From the NCBI RefSeq assembly GCF_945859705.1, contig NC_079136.1:116247028-116311027 (forward strand): DNA of 64,000 nt, in the 5' to 3' direction. A program made the translations under genes and the position numbers. Source of the stretch: Episyrphus balteatus. Taxonomy: Eukaryota > Arthropoda > Insecta > Diptera > Syrphidae. Each line of letters begins with the position of its first letter. Position 1 is the stretch's first letter. This document shows positions 32,974 through 44,737 of this stretch, piece by piece. A model generated the notes under the pieces. It saw nothing but the letters and a program-made list of their open reading frames with translations, was not told the origin of the DNA and did not search any database.

Positions 32974-35310
32974 AAAAGTTTTTTTTATAGAAATCAATCT
33001 GAATCAAGCAAGTTTTTTAGTTCGTTGAAAACACCTTGATGTTCATCGGTCCATTTCCATTGCACATTTTTATCAAGCAATCGATGTAATTTTTCAGCAA
33101 CAGATGATTTATGAGGTAAAAATGAGTTATAAAAATTAAGTAAACCCAGAAAGGATTGCAACATCTCCTTATTTTCAGGAGTAGGTGCCTGTTGAATCGC
33201 TCTCACTTTCTCTTTGTTAGGGGAAATTCCATCCCCACTAATATGGAAACCAAGAAAGTCCAATTCGCGTTGAGCAAATAAGCACTTATTTTTGTTTACT
33301 GTCACGTTTGCTTTGGCTAATTTTTCAAAAACTGCTTCTAAATTACATTTGTGGTCAGATTCGTCTTTTCCAGAAACGATGATATCATCGAGATATGCTT
33401 TTACGCCCTTTATACCGATCAAAAGACTATCCATAAATTTTTGAAACAAACCTGGAGCGGCCGAAACACCAAAAGGTAATCTACGCACCTTATATAATCC
33501 CTTGTGTGTATTAAGGGTCAACAACTCTGCCGAGGCGTCATCAACAACCAGTTGCTGGTAGGCCTGTTGTAAATCTAACTTTGTGAATACTTTGCCGTCC
33601 GAGATTGCCGCCATGACCTCTGAGACAGTTGGTAGAGGGTAAGCATTGGTTTTTATCACCGCATTTACAGTGCTCCGGTAATCACCGCATATTCTTACAG
33701 AACCGTCAGACTTAGGCACAGGTACAATGGGTGTTGCCCAACGGGAAAACATGACAGGCTCCAAAATTTTTTGTTGAACGAGTTTTTCAATTTCTGTTTC
33801 AACTGCTGGCTTCCAGGCGATTGGACACTGACGATGCTTGAGGAAAATTGGATTTGACCCTGGCAATATTTCCAAAGAAACAGGTGGCCCTTTGTGAGCA
33901 CCCAATTCTTCGCTAAAAACGTTTCGAAATTTACCCTCTAAATTCAAAGCATTCCCTGCCACCTCTAACGCGCAAACACCTTGAACAGAAATTCCCAAAA
34001 TTGGAAACCAGTCTCTTCCCATCAAACAACGCCCACCACCTGCAACAACAACAACTGGCAATTTATAATCTTTATTATTATATTTTATATTCACCAAAGA
34101 TGATCCCAGAATGCGCAACTTCTCCTTGGACCAAGTTTGCAACGTAATGGTCGATGGAATCAACAACTTGTTTTCGTGATTTATACGATTCCAAGTAACT
34201 TCTGAAATCACGGTGCACGCCGCACCAGAGTCAACCTCAAAAGACTCTATAACCCCATTAAGCCAAACCTGTGTCAAAATCTTGTTTGACATTGCTGTCT
34301 GGATGTGATTTAACTCATAAAAATAGTTTGATGAGCCTGTTGATTCACAGAGCTGATGTTCGGGCTCGTCTTGAACTGGTCTTTCATCTACTACGTGAAT
34401 AGCTTGTTGTTGACGATTAGCTGCCTTCTTTTTATAACATGCTTTGCTTGAGTGGCCTTTTACTTTGCAGAAATCACAGTTTTTATCTTTATAAAAACAC
34501 TTATCAGCAAAATGATTGCCATCGCATCGAAAACATCGCAAATGTTCTGGTCTCTGGTACTTCTTTTTAGTTGACATTGCCATCACTTCATTATTGCAAC
34601 GGACGTTGAGTACGTTGCGCTGGGCTGCTTCATGTGCAACCGAAATTTCGTACGCCCTTTTAAAATCTAACTTGAGTTCACTAAACAGACGCTTTTGTAA
34701 TGACTCATCGGCCACTCCGCAAACAATCTGATCTCTCAGCATTTTGTCTAGTTCCATGAAATCGCAGTGTTCAGATAATTTTCTCAAGTCTTTAACAAAA
34801 TCAGCAATTGATTCCCCATTCTTCTGAACACGTTGGTGGAACGTAAATCGCTGTACTATTTCATTTGGTTTAGGATGAAAATGATCATCCAACTTTTCTA
34901 CGATTTCTTGGAACGACACATCTTTGGGGGACAGAGGTGTAAGTAAAGAACGGATTATCTCATATGTAGATTCCCCAACACATGATAAAAATATTGCTCT
35001 CATTGATCCGTCGTTAGATATGCCATTGGCCTCAAAATAAAACTCCATTCGTTCTTTGTAATTATTCCAGGCCATTGATGGCTGAAATTGCTCCAGTTTG
35101 CCGAAAGTTTGTGATGACGTATGGTTGACATTAGACATCGTAGTTTCGTTCATTTTTCGCTCGTCGCCAAAATGTTGTGGTTTTAAATTAAATAAAATAA
35201 AAGATAGTTAAAATGAAATATACTTTTTTAGTTTTTATTTAATTCAGTTATCTTCTTGGATGATCAAAACCAACCAAAAACCTAGTAGGCACGTGTCTCT
35301 CTGACTGACA
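32974..35310 (-). mobile_element. Truncated Ty3/gypsy retrotransposon, possible 5' LTR only
   Basis: On the minus strand the coding region is preceded by TGGCGACGAGCG (about 35155-35170), placed like a tRNA primer-binding site, and before it by a putative LTR end ACAACA (35173 in plus coordinates). A possible 5' LTR extends to about 35310 (TGTCAGTCAGAG start, AATAAA inside), but its outer limit is uncertain. No 3' LTR or integrase is present; the 3' end stops at the palindrome at 32898-32973. It interrupts long-repeat copy 1. Confidence 0.65.
32994..35153 (-). CDS. Ty3/gypsy-type gag-pol, 3'-truncated in RNase H
   Basis: A 719-residue open frame starting at an ATG (35153) within MNETTMSN. 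The gag part occupies residues 1-205. Two zinc knuckles follow: C207-X2-C210-X3-H214-X4-C219 (one residue shorter than usual) and C226-X2-C229-X4-H234-X4-C239. The aspartic protease active site is D308-S309-G310 with AGGGRCLMGRDW downstream. The reverse transcriptase holds TKLDLQQAYQQ (524-534), LPFGVSAAPGLFQ (559-571) and catalytic Y587-L-D-D590, then FLGF and FLGLLNFYNSFLP. The frame stops at residue 719, at the start of RNase H; the rest of RNase H and all integrase are absent. Gag and pol share one frame, as in Mag-like lineages. The remaining frame has no internal stop, so the copy is fairly young. It cannot be autonomous. Confidence 0.92.
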   Translation of the reverse strand: MNETTMSNVNHTSSQTFGKLEQFQPSMAWNNYKERMEFYFEANGISNDGSMRAIFLSCVGESTYEIIRSLLTPLSPKDVSFQEIVEKLDDHFHPKPNEIVQRFTFHQRVQKNGESIADFVKDLRKLSEHCDFMELDKMLRDQIVCGVADESLQKRLFSELKLDFKRAYEISVAHEAAQRNVLNVRCNNEVMAMSTKKKYQRPEHLRCFRCDGNHFADKCFYKDKNCDFCKVKGHSSKACYKKKAANRQQQAIHVVDERPVQDEPEHQLCESTGSSNYFYELNHIQTAMSNKILTQVWLNGVIESFEVDSGAACTVISEVTWNRINHENKLLIPSTITLQTWSKEKLRILGSSLVNIKYNNKDYKLPVVVVAGGGRCLMGRDWFPILGISVQGVCALEVAGNALNLEGKFRNVFSEELGAHKGPPVSLEILPGSNPIFLKHRQCPIAWKPAVETEIEKLVQQKILEPVMFSRWATPIVPVPKSDGSVRICGDYRSTVNAVIKTNAYPLPTVSEVMAAISDGKVFTKLDLQQAYQQLVVDDASAELLTLNTHKGLYKVRRLPFGVSAAPGLFQKFMDSLLIGIKGVKAYLDDIIVSGKDESDHKCNLEAVFEKLAKANVTVNKNKCLFAQRELDFLGFHISGDGISPNKEKVRAIQQAPTPENKEMLQSFLGLLNFYNSFLPHKSSVAEKLHRLLDKNVQWKWTDEHQGVFNELKNLLDSD

Positions 35311-36240
35311 TAAATGTCGTGTCACTTTTGAAGTCTCCTGTCACTTTTGTATTCGGAGTCACAGGGTGACTCCAAGACACTACACTTATCTAATGGTTTT
35401 TTGTACGCTGAGCTCGAATCCGAAGTCAGAAAAATTCTATAACACCACGTTTTTGACATATCACCATGCCAAAACATCACAAAAATAGTGTTTCGGACGT
35501 TCAAAATTCTATGTCTCAAAAACTTTGCACGTTAGAGCTATTCTAATGCTAGATTCAAATTAAAAAGGTCAAAGGCCATTAGAAAAGTATGATTTAATTT
35601 CTATGGAAAATTATTTCTCGCTAATATTACTGTCATTTATGGAAAAATCAATCTTAAAAATCGTTTTTTTGTTTTTTTTTCAATTTTTTCTCAATATTTT
35701 CTAAAACAAAGGTAGGTATAGTTTTTCCATACAATTTAGATTAATATCTAAATAATTGCATTCCAAACTTTTCAAAAATCTAAAATTTTTTCGTTAACTT
35801 TTTTGATTGAAAAATAGGCTATTTTTTAAAAATTAAATTCGTCAAAAATCTAAAAATTAACTTTTTGCTAAAAAATTATTTTAAGTAGATAGAAAACATT
35901 ACAAAGTAAATTTTAAACAAGTTTTGGTAAAATCCAACCATTTTTGTAAAAGATAAAAATAAAAAATAAAAAAATCTTTTTTTTTGCATTTTTTCCAATA
36001 TTTTTGAGGTTATATAAAAAAATGGTTTGAGTAAAAGTTGTAGACATTTATACTATCTAAAACTTTTGCTTTTAACTTTTTTCAATAGGAGGTCTACTTT
36101 TGACAGAAATTGTAAAAAACCACGATTTGTGACACCCACCCCACTTTTCACCCCATTCCCCCAATTTGTTTGTGGGCAATTTATTTTTTCCCTTTTATAT
36201 ACCATTTATCCCTAATTTTCCCACCACCTTTATGCTGCTA

Positions 36241-39200
36241 ATAATTTTTTCAACTTTTTCCCTCTGAAAACCGGATTGGCACTGGTCTATATCCTCTGAT
36301 TCCGAACAATTCCAAATTCCGCAATACAACAAATTCACAACAAGTAAAAATATTGTAAATAAAACTGTCATCCATTCATTAGCGATGCCAACGCCCCCTA
36401 CCACTCAAAAATATTGTAAATCAATAAACGTTATACAATAAAAACCTATTTTATCACCCTTAATAGGATTTTCCTCAAGTCATAATATGAACGCATAATG
36501 TTGGCATTTTGTAAAATATTTTACATACCAATTAATAAATCAATTGTAGCGCCATCTATGTGTATTATCTATCAATAGATATGTTGCTTTTATAGGGGAA
36601 AAGCCGAATTTTCAATAGAAATACCTTAATTCGTTTTCGGCTTTTGCATCTGTCATGATTGGTTGTCTAAATCTAATTTTACCACATAATCACTAATTAA
36701 AGATCAAGCTTTTTGTAATTATAGTTGTTGCAATGAACTTGTATTATAGAGAATGAGTTACCATATTCAAGAGATGAGAATAAAAGGTGGTAGAAGCTTA
36801 CCGCAAAATACAAACCAAATTCCGAGTTTTCTGGTTGGTTTTTGCACAAAAGAGATGGGGTGGCAATACGCAAAAGTGAATGGATGTGTTCAGAGAGTGT
36901 GATGCGTTCCGGGTTAGGGGTAAACTCATTTCATGATGGAATATAAATGGCTGTAAATTGGTTTTCTACTGTTACTGGTAATGGTTAGTTTCCTATTATT
37001 GTTTTCCCGGAATTTTGTTTTTTTTTGTTGTTGTTGTTGTTGTCTGTTTTGTCTGTTGTTGTTTTTGTTTTTTTTTGCGTGTCCTGGAAATTCTATCTAT
37101 GTTGGTGGTGTGTATAACTAACGACATAACGGTGGGATATCATCCTGGCGTTTTGGTTCCGTCGCGTTACGTTGTTTGTGTTGTTTTTGGTGCCCAGACA
37201 ACCAAACCAAGTATTTCGGTTAGTTTTTGAGGTTTGTAATATTTTTAACTCGTGCGAGTCCTTTTTTGATGTTTATTGGATTTCATTTGGCATTGTGTGG
37301 CAGGCAGCAGGCGCGCTATTTTGGTTGCATCAATATAGAAACGCGCTTCTTCTTTTTTTTTTTGTTTTTGTATTGTTTGCTCTTTTGCGTTGATGGTGGA
37401 TGGATGCGTGCAAAATTGGTAAACCTCTATATTGTAATAGAGCTGCTGGCTGGGGAGAAATAAGAGAGGAAGTGTAAAGGACATTTGGGAATGTGTGAAT
37501 TGATACAGAATTCACATTGACTATCTCTCCTCGCAAGCTGCCTGCTTTTGATGCTCCTATAAGTATACAACAGTTTTTCGCCGCTTCTGATGCTTTTGCT
37601 TTGCTTTACAATATGGATGGATGGTGTGGATGCATTCAACTATTTTCGGCTGCTGTGTTTGTTGTTTTCCATTTAATTTTGAAATCGATTATTTATTGCA
37701 TTATCGCTATGGTTGCTCTCGCTGCTTTTTTGGAATTTTAAACGAAGTTTTTGTTTGTGGCTTGGAGCTAATGTGTTTACTAATTAAAGACTCGACCAAA
37801 ATGCAAATCGGATTGTGGGTGAAATATGTATTGTAATAGTGTGTAATTGCTAAGGATAAATATATAGTTAGGTAGGTATGAGATTAAAATCGAGTAGTTT
37901 TGTGGTTGTTTGGTGTTTAGTGTTTTATATGTATGCTTAATATGATTGTTGTATATATGTAAATGCAAAATGCTGTGCTAATTGATTTAAGCTTTCAAAA
38001 ACAAAACAGCAAACAAAAATGAAAAAAAAAAAAAAAAACAAAATAACAGAATCTGACAAATGACCTGGAAATGATGTTTTATTGTGTTAAATTTTGAAAT
38101 GTTGATTTTTGATGATAGAAATTAAGAGGCTTTTGGATTTTTTTCATCCCTCTAATTAAATTGACATTTTTGTTGAAATAATTTTTCAATTTTTTTTTTG
38201 AAATTTTAATCAGTTTAAATTTTGGACAAAACATAGGATGTTCCACTATGCGAGTGGTGAATGAAAGAATTTAGACATTTTCGAATTACAGTACTGGATG
38301 CGGAGGAACCACAGTTATTAACTTCTATAAAAAATGTTTCTATAAAATTCTATCTAATATAGTGCTTCAAATATTACAAAAGCCGTAACTGCTCGAGTAA
38401 AAAAAGAATTTGAATCTGAATAAAACATTTCTTGGCCGTCGCACCACAGCCGCACCAACGCCGTTTGGCGGAAAATTTCGATGAACGCCGAAATTTTTGA
38501 TCATGGTGCGAATCGGCGCACAGTGGAACCTTTCGTGCTTTTTGGTGTCAAAATTCATTTGCAAATGTCATGAAATTTGGTACATACACTGAAGGATATT
38601 AGTATGGAAAATACGAAAATGCTGCCAACTTTTTTTTGAATTCAAAATGGCGGCTCCGAATATGCCTTTAAATTGAATTTTTTTTTTTTCAAAATAGTAT
38701 ATAAGCTAGAAATTTGGCAATGTCAAAAAGGTGTCGGATCTTAGATTTAGGATTCATAGATTGATATTCCGTAAAAAAAAGTCAAACACTTTGAAAACAA
38801 TGTCCAAAAAGTGCCAAATTAGTAAAACCTACTTTCATGGATTTATTTTTGAAATTAGAACAATTTTGACATCTCTTCTATTTATGTTTTGTAAAAAAGT
38901 TGAATATTTTGGGGTTATATGGTTGCCAAGTATTTTTTAAAAGTAAATATGAATAAACATGATAGAATGAAAAATTTCAGTGTTCAATAGAGAATTAATT
39001 TTTTTGCTAAACCAAAATATACTTTTCTAAATTAAAATCCAAAGTAAAAAAAAAAAACTATGACGTCACATTTAGTAGATAAATATTCATTTTGAACCTC
39101 GGTGCATTGGTTGCAGCGGAAAAAATTCAAATGCCCAAAATGAAATGCATGCAATTTTATTCATAATAAACAACAAAAGGCACATTTATTTTTCATGCGT

Positions 39201-39353
39201 AGATAATGAAATTGAGACAAGTTTCCAATAAACAAAAATCATCGGAGGATCAATCCCCTTGCCACCTTCATGGCTGATGTGGCCTTTGAATTTTGGAAAC
39301 CCTATGGTTTGAGAAGGTACAAAAAGCTTTGCAGCAGAAGCGTAGAAAATGGT
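36241..39353. other. Non-coding DNA, no gene recognised
   Basis: Contains a TTG/TTTTTG simple stretch at about 37015-37075. Many overlapping frames of 60-80 residues lie between 37015 and 37970 on both strands, none with a domain and most rich in Phe, Leu and Cys. No transposon ends were found. It may be host intron or intergenic DNA. Confidence 0.4.
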
Positions 39354-39361
39354 TTATAGAA

Positions 39362-39763
39362 TAGGGATGGCGGTTGTTAGTACAGAAACCGGTTTTCGGT
39401 TTTTCCGGTTTTTTTCCTTTCGGTTAAACTGGCCGGTTTTAAACCGGGCCAAAAAACCAAAAAATTAAACTTTTCGAAGAAAATCTTTGAGCAAAGCTTT
39501 TTTTAGTTTGATTTCGTTATAAGAGTTCTTAACTCACTCTTAGTAGGAGTTTTGAGAAATTTTTTAAGCTGAATATGAATGAAAGTTTTGAGGGTTTTCA
39601 GTTATTTGTCTCGTCGGGTCTTTTTTTTCAGCCGTTTTTTTTGGTTTTTTTTCGCGAAAACCGGTTTAAGCGGGGAGAACAAAAAAACCAAAAAAAAAAA
39701 AACCGGTTGACCGAAGCAAAAAAACCGAAACCGGTTTAAACCGGCCCGTTTTTCCCATTACTA
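39362..39763. mobile_element. 402-bp hAT-type MITE with ACCGG-rich arms
   Basis: The left end is TAGGGATGG and the right end in reverse is TAGTAATGGG. Inside, arms rich in AAACCGGTTT and GGTTTTTCCGG face each other, for example at 39386-39445 and 39655-39745. A perfect 8-bp duplication TTATAGAA flanks it (39354-39361 and 39764-39771). No coding capacity. The ends and duplication length fit hAT. Confidence 0.85.
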
Positions 39764-39771
39764 TTATAGAA

Positions 39772-42276
39772 CATACCAATAGAACGATAGTACCTATCAA
39801 TTCTTGAAGACTCTTTGGAAGCAATATGACTTAATCTGTCAGTGTGGAGTTAGCAGGAAATTATTTCACCAGAAAAATAGTTATTTTGTTGTACCTGAAA
39901 GTTGAATTTCTGTCGAAATAACATTTAACAGCTGCTCAAATTAAATTCTTTTTCATATCTATCTTGGCTACTACGAATCTAATTAATCTGAATATATTTA
40001 CCAAAGTGAATTATTTCAATACTAAAGCCTTCAAAATATATATCTAAAATTCAATTTCAGTCTTAATCTTTTGTCCATTTGCTTTTTCTATCATCTATAA
40101 GATACCTCTAAGATAGCAGCAGCAAATAGGTAATACTCAGAAAATGTACACATAATCCAAATTAGCCAAAGTACTATGATAATTAATAGTTTCTCATTTA
40201 TAAATATACCTTAATGAGTTCACCATTAGCCCCAAAAGCCTCCATATTGTTTCTTCTTGCTAATTTAATAAAAAAGATCCTTTTTCCTATAAGTCCAAAA
40301 AGAAAGAAGGACACAACAAATGAAATAGCCCATTTTCTACTAAAGCAACCATCAAGTCGACAAAGTACAAAAAAAAAAAAAAAAAAAAAAAACAACAACC
40401 TTTCCAATCGTTTTATTTGTATATGTACCACCGGCTGCTGCTGATACTGAAATCGGAGGAGAGAGATTGTCTTTTTTTTTTCTCCGAATATGAGAATATA
40501 TTTCTTTTTTCTTTTGGGAGGCTTAATTTCAATCACCATCAACAAATAGACTAGACTTTCCCAGGCAGAAACATAGAAAAGAAAAAATCACCCACTTAAG
40601 GTCCAAACAAAAGAAACCATACCAAAAAAATTATATCAAACAAAAAAAAAAAAAAAATATGAAAAGAATTCATAGAAGAAGAAAAAAACCAAAAAAACAA
40701 CGCCACAATAGCACACAAAGTTTTTTGGGGGGGCCGAACAAACTTGGTGATGGTGACATTAGGGGCGCCATTTTGTTAGAATGGAAGTCTATTGTCCGTT
40801 ATCGCTGTCATTTGGCGTGAAAAACACCAACGACGAACAGAGACACAAAAAAATTCCCCAACTATGAACGATGGGAATGTGTCAAACTTTAGTTGCAAAT
40901 GGATCCTTTATTACCCTCACTATTGCTGCTGTTCATGCGATTCAATTTTTGGTTTTCAGAAATGTGTTTTTTTGTTGTTGTTGTTTATACTTTGTTTTGT
41001 ATTCGAATTCGAATAGTATACAACAAATCAACAAAACAACAAAAAAATAAGGACTTCATGGAACGTTGGCTCTATAAGCTGCTAGCTGTTAGAGAGCTGA
41101 GCTGTTTCTTCAGAAACGACACGGTATCTATAATATCCCGAATTGTTAATACAATAATAGGTCCTTTGTGTTAGTCGCTTCGGTATGCTTCGTTGATCCG
41201 TTGTTTATGGTTGAATTTTGCAAATCATTTCTCAGCGCTCAGCGCAAATCTGGAAACCTTATTGGCCTCTTTGTTGGTCATGCGATTTTCGAATAAGAGG
41301 GAATGGAGTCCAGAGGTCAGGTCTTTTTTAACAAAGAATACTCCCACGATTCTACGAGGGGGTGATTTCTTGTCATGGTGCTTCACTTTGGATATCATCC
41401 AGGAGAGGGGTAGAGTACTTAAGGGTTCTTTGTTGATTTAATTGATTCGGGCTAATTAATTACCCGTTTTTGTGATTGAATTGTGTACGAGCCAAACATA
41501 CGAAATGAGATTTTAAATTGGCAATGGCGCATGGTAGCACTGGCTTGCTGCTGCTGCCTCAGCCTCCTCTGATCTGGGTGTTGTTGTCCCGTGAAATGTT
41601 CCTTATACCTTCTCTCCCTTGCATAAAATCTACGAGCCCCCGTTTCGGTGCGGTACGGTGATGGGTGAAACAAATGGGGGGTTTTTGAAAGAATCGTGTA
41701 CAATGCGAAGCAAAGTTGGATAGGATTTTATAAAACATTGCAATCAGGTAAATGAGAGTAATTAATTAAAATCGGTTCCGAACGATGCTTTCTTTTTCAA
41801 TTAAAAGTGGACGATGATGCTCGTTTCTGCTATGTGTGTGTGTGATGTTGATGCTGATATCTGCCTGCCTGCAATGTTGGGGGTGTTGTTTTATTCTTTC
41901 GTTTATTTTTTTTTGTTTTTTTTTTATTTTTTTGGGGGCGTGTGGAGCCAAAGGGTTTGGCAGGCGGCGAATAAATTGGTGAATATTTATTGATGGTTTG
42001 CGATTGAAATCTGGACATTGACCAGATGATGCGCTGTTTCGATATCTTTTTCACAGACAGATCTGATATTGTATCGCTTTTGTTGATAAATATCGATTGT
42101 GTGGTTGTTTTTTTTTTGTGAACATGGGATGTTCTTTTTTTTTTTGTATATTTAATTTCAATAATGAGAAACGATAAAGTAGAGAAATGTATTTTAATCA
42201 CATTCCTTAATGCTTTAAGAGGTCTCCGGACGAAATTTTGAGAAAAACGAGAAATTTGGAAAATTTGAGGTCCACA
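39772..42276. other. Non-coding DNA, no gene recognised
   Basis: Includes an A-run at 40371-40391 and another at 40640-40657. Frames at 40198-40545, 41193-41441, 41452-41703 and 41830-42300 have no domain and often run through poly(A)/poly(T). No repeat ends were identified. Confidence 0.4.
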
Positions 42277-43156
42277 CCCAACTAACAATTTTACTTCCAC
42301 GAGGTTAAGATTTTTAATTTCTTGCAGCTATTATCTCTACAGGGCTTGTATTTAGTTTGTGAATCGAAAATTCAAACTTTCGAGGCTTAACTTTCGTTAA
42401 CCGCTTCCTAGAAACCTAGTGCAAGTGGAATCTAAAAATTTCTACAAGCATTAATGTAAACATTTCGTTTAAATTTCAATACGGCCACATGAAATTCCAT
42501 TGTAGAAGCACAAGAAATAAAAGCCAATAACTGACTTCTTTTAAATGGCCTTGCAAAAGAAATTGTATTAGAACTGCTTACAAAATCTTTATGAATGCTT
42601 TGTATTTTTTTTATCCAATTCGAAAATTATTAGACTCAAAAATGACTTAGGTATGTATTTAAGTATGGTAGAAGTACCTACAACTTATACAATTGCCTTA
42701 AATGCATTTTATTATTATAATTCTATATTACCGAAATTATGTCAATAGTATATGAGTCGTGATATTCATTAAATAAAAAAAAACATTAAGTTGAATTTCA
42801 AATAAACCGCATTAAACGGTTTTGCCTTTTTAAACAAATATTCCACAAAATAGATGTGTTATAGTTACTGCATTTTAATATTTGAATTAAAAAATTGTTG
42901 AATCATTGTTTTTGATTGAAAATATTACAAAGTATGTTTTATATTACTTTCAAATAATAACGACTTACATAAATGTTTATTTTGTATCTCTATATGAGAA
43001 AAAAAGAAGATCAATTTCAGGCGCATGCGCGAAAAGCTTTTAGTTTTATATGTTTGCCTTAGCGAAGTTAGGGGACATTTATTTATATTTGTACAGATCC
43101 TTTAAGTTTGCCTAAGCGAACTAATTTTATTTCTAGAAGCCCTGTGAAAGTGAGTA

Positions 43157-43992
43157 CCCTTCAAGCAAACAGGTCCGACCTCGGTCCGAATCCGCTCCGC
43201 CAGAGGCGGAGCTGAGTCCGACTTCGGATCAGAAACTGGTCCGAAGGCGGCTCAAATTAGTATGGAAATTATAATCACCGCGAAGTCGATTGCATATGTA
43301 TTGGTGTGGTGAAAATCTCCATTCCGAGAAAACGGAGCCGGAGGCGGACCTGAGCCGGAGCAGCGAAAACCTACCAGAAAGAGGAATAAGAAAGGGATGA
43401 CATTTCGCATTTGCGACCAAAAAAAGAACAAGATTTATTTTTTTTTTTTCACTGAAACTGTTTTATTTTTTATTTTATTTTGGCAAACGAAATTTTCACA
43501 ATAAATACAATATAAAATACAATACATTTTTTTTCATTTTATTTCATTTGATGCTGCTGCTGTTGTTGGTGTTTTTTTAGATACCCAATCGCATGTTTCA
43601 CCTTCTAGATTTTTCTTCATCATTAGAGATTACATCTACAACACAAGAAGAAACTACATTTTAACCCAAACACTTTGAGCGATATATAAAACATACCTTT
43701 TTTGTTTTCCATATTGTTTATAATTTAATAAAATTGTTTATAATTAATAAACTAACATTATACAAACAACGACATGAGACACGACGCGACCAAACACTTC
43801 AACAAAAAATAACAAAATGACGCTTTGGCTCTTGTTGGCCTTGTCTTTCTTTTCCTTTTCTCATTTTTCACCACGATTCTCGTTCGACTTTGTGTTCATA
43901 CACAAAAAGTTGCAAGTGTGTGAGTGCAAGCCCGATTTTCGCGGTCTGAGGTCGGAGTTTCTTTGTTGAACTCAGTTTTCTTGCTTGAAGGG
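43157..43992. mobile_element. 836-bp element with CCCTTCAAGCAA ends, TA flanks
   Basis: The left end CCCTTCAAGCAA and the right end TTGCTTGAAGGG are exact inverted copies, each flanked by TA within a GTA...TAC context. The left subterminal region (43170-43350) is GC-rich and packed with GGTCCGA/CGGAGC-like phrases, and the right has GGTCTGAGGTCGGAG. It has no open frame worth calling, so it is a non-autonomous DNA element nested in 42277-45205. Confidence 0.65.
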
Positions 43993-44668
43993 TACAAGCT
44001 AAATTTTTTAAACTGTCAGGCAAACTCATGAGAATAAGAAATATTTGGATAAGTGCCATTATGGTGACCATTTTTGGTTTTTTTATTCATTGTTATAAAG
44101 AAATAAATAAAAAAGTGAATCTTTTCATATCGGTAATTGGTTTAAAATAGTGATATTAAAAATGGTTTACTGACCAATTTGGAGTTCATATTATATAAAA
44201 TAGTGATGGACATTTTAGATTTTTTATCTAAGTTCAAAACAAAGTTAATTCTCTTATTTTTAAGAAAAAGCCAAAGGCCCAAAAAAATTAAGAATTTTTT
44301 TCTGCTTCGGAAAAATGCAAGTTGACGGCATCCGGGTGAAACCTCTAAAGTCTAAAAAAACCGAATTTTTCAGATATTTTTTTCTGCTCCAGAAAAATTG
44401 TTCTTGAGTAAAAAGTTATTCTCTTTCATCTTCTCAATAATGATAAGATTTGACAATCAGAATATAATATTATTAAGTCTTTATTAAATAATTTTTTACA
44501 AGATAAAAAAAAATCAGAAAATACCTAACCAAAAATAATAACTTTGAAAAAAAAAACACAAGTGGTCACCATATTCTTTAAGATAGTGCAACTCATCAGG
44601 AATTAAGTCGAAGCCCTTAGAAAGTTCTGGTTTCAACTAGTCCAAATTTGAAACCCTTTTATTATACA

Positions 44669-44737
44669 CCTGAGTAGCTCGATGGTTAAGGTACCGGACT
44701 TTCAATCAGGATGTACGAGGTTCAAATCCAGCAAAAT
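44669..44737 (+). pseudogene. tRNA-like relic (anticodon loop CTTTCAA)
   Basis: TAGCTCGATGGTTAAG resembles an A-box and D-loop, and GGTTCAAATCC is a perfect B-box 33 bases later. The anticodon arm CCGGA/TCAGG pairs at four of five positions around CTTTCAA, which would place TTC (Glu) as anticodon. The T stem pairs at only two of five positions and no acceptor stem closes, so it is a pseudogene or SINE head rather than a working tRNA. Confidence 0.45.

Larger units (their letters stand above)
30618..35425. repeat. 38-bp inverted repeat around first long-repeat copy
   Basis: GGATTCGAGCTTAGCGCAC followed by AAAAAACCATTAGA at 30618-30655 is matched in reverse complement at about 35385-35422. The two arms bracket most of long-repeat copy 1 and the gypsy insertion. 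Confidence 0.55.
30640..36240 (+). mobile_element. Long dispersed non-coding repeat, copy 1
   Basis: Collinear with 51290-55110. Shared landmarks, in order: AACAGGTTGTGTGCTTTT, tandem GAAAGCTTATTG units (31074, 31214, 31400, 31592), CACTGGTGGTATGATG, TGAAAATCGGTTAAAAACG, ACACCTGATCAATGTTCAAA, GTGGTGGCTGCCATGGTTC, then CCATTAGAAAAG and a TTTGTTTGTGGGCAAT-type end. It is interrupted between about 32850 and 35420 by the gypsy element and a small palindrome. It encodes nothing recognisable. Part of its right end also occurs alone at about 45945-46050. Confidence 0.75.

Noticed and set aside
37015..37970. Cluster of overlapping frames on both strands, possibly host exons
   Set aside because: All are short and low in complexity, overlap each other on both strands, and show no domain or convincing splice pattern.
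41830..42300. 156-residue minus-strand frame
   Set aside because: It is Lys/Thr/Asn-rich through T-rich simple sequence, with no recognisable domain.
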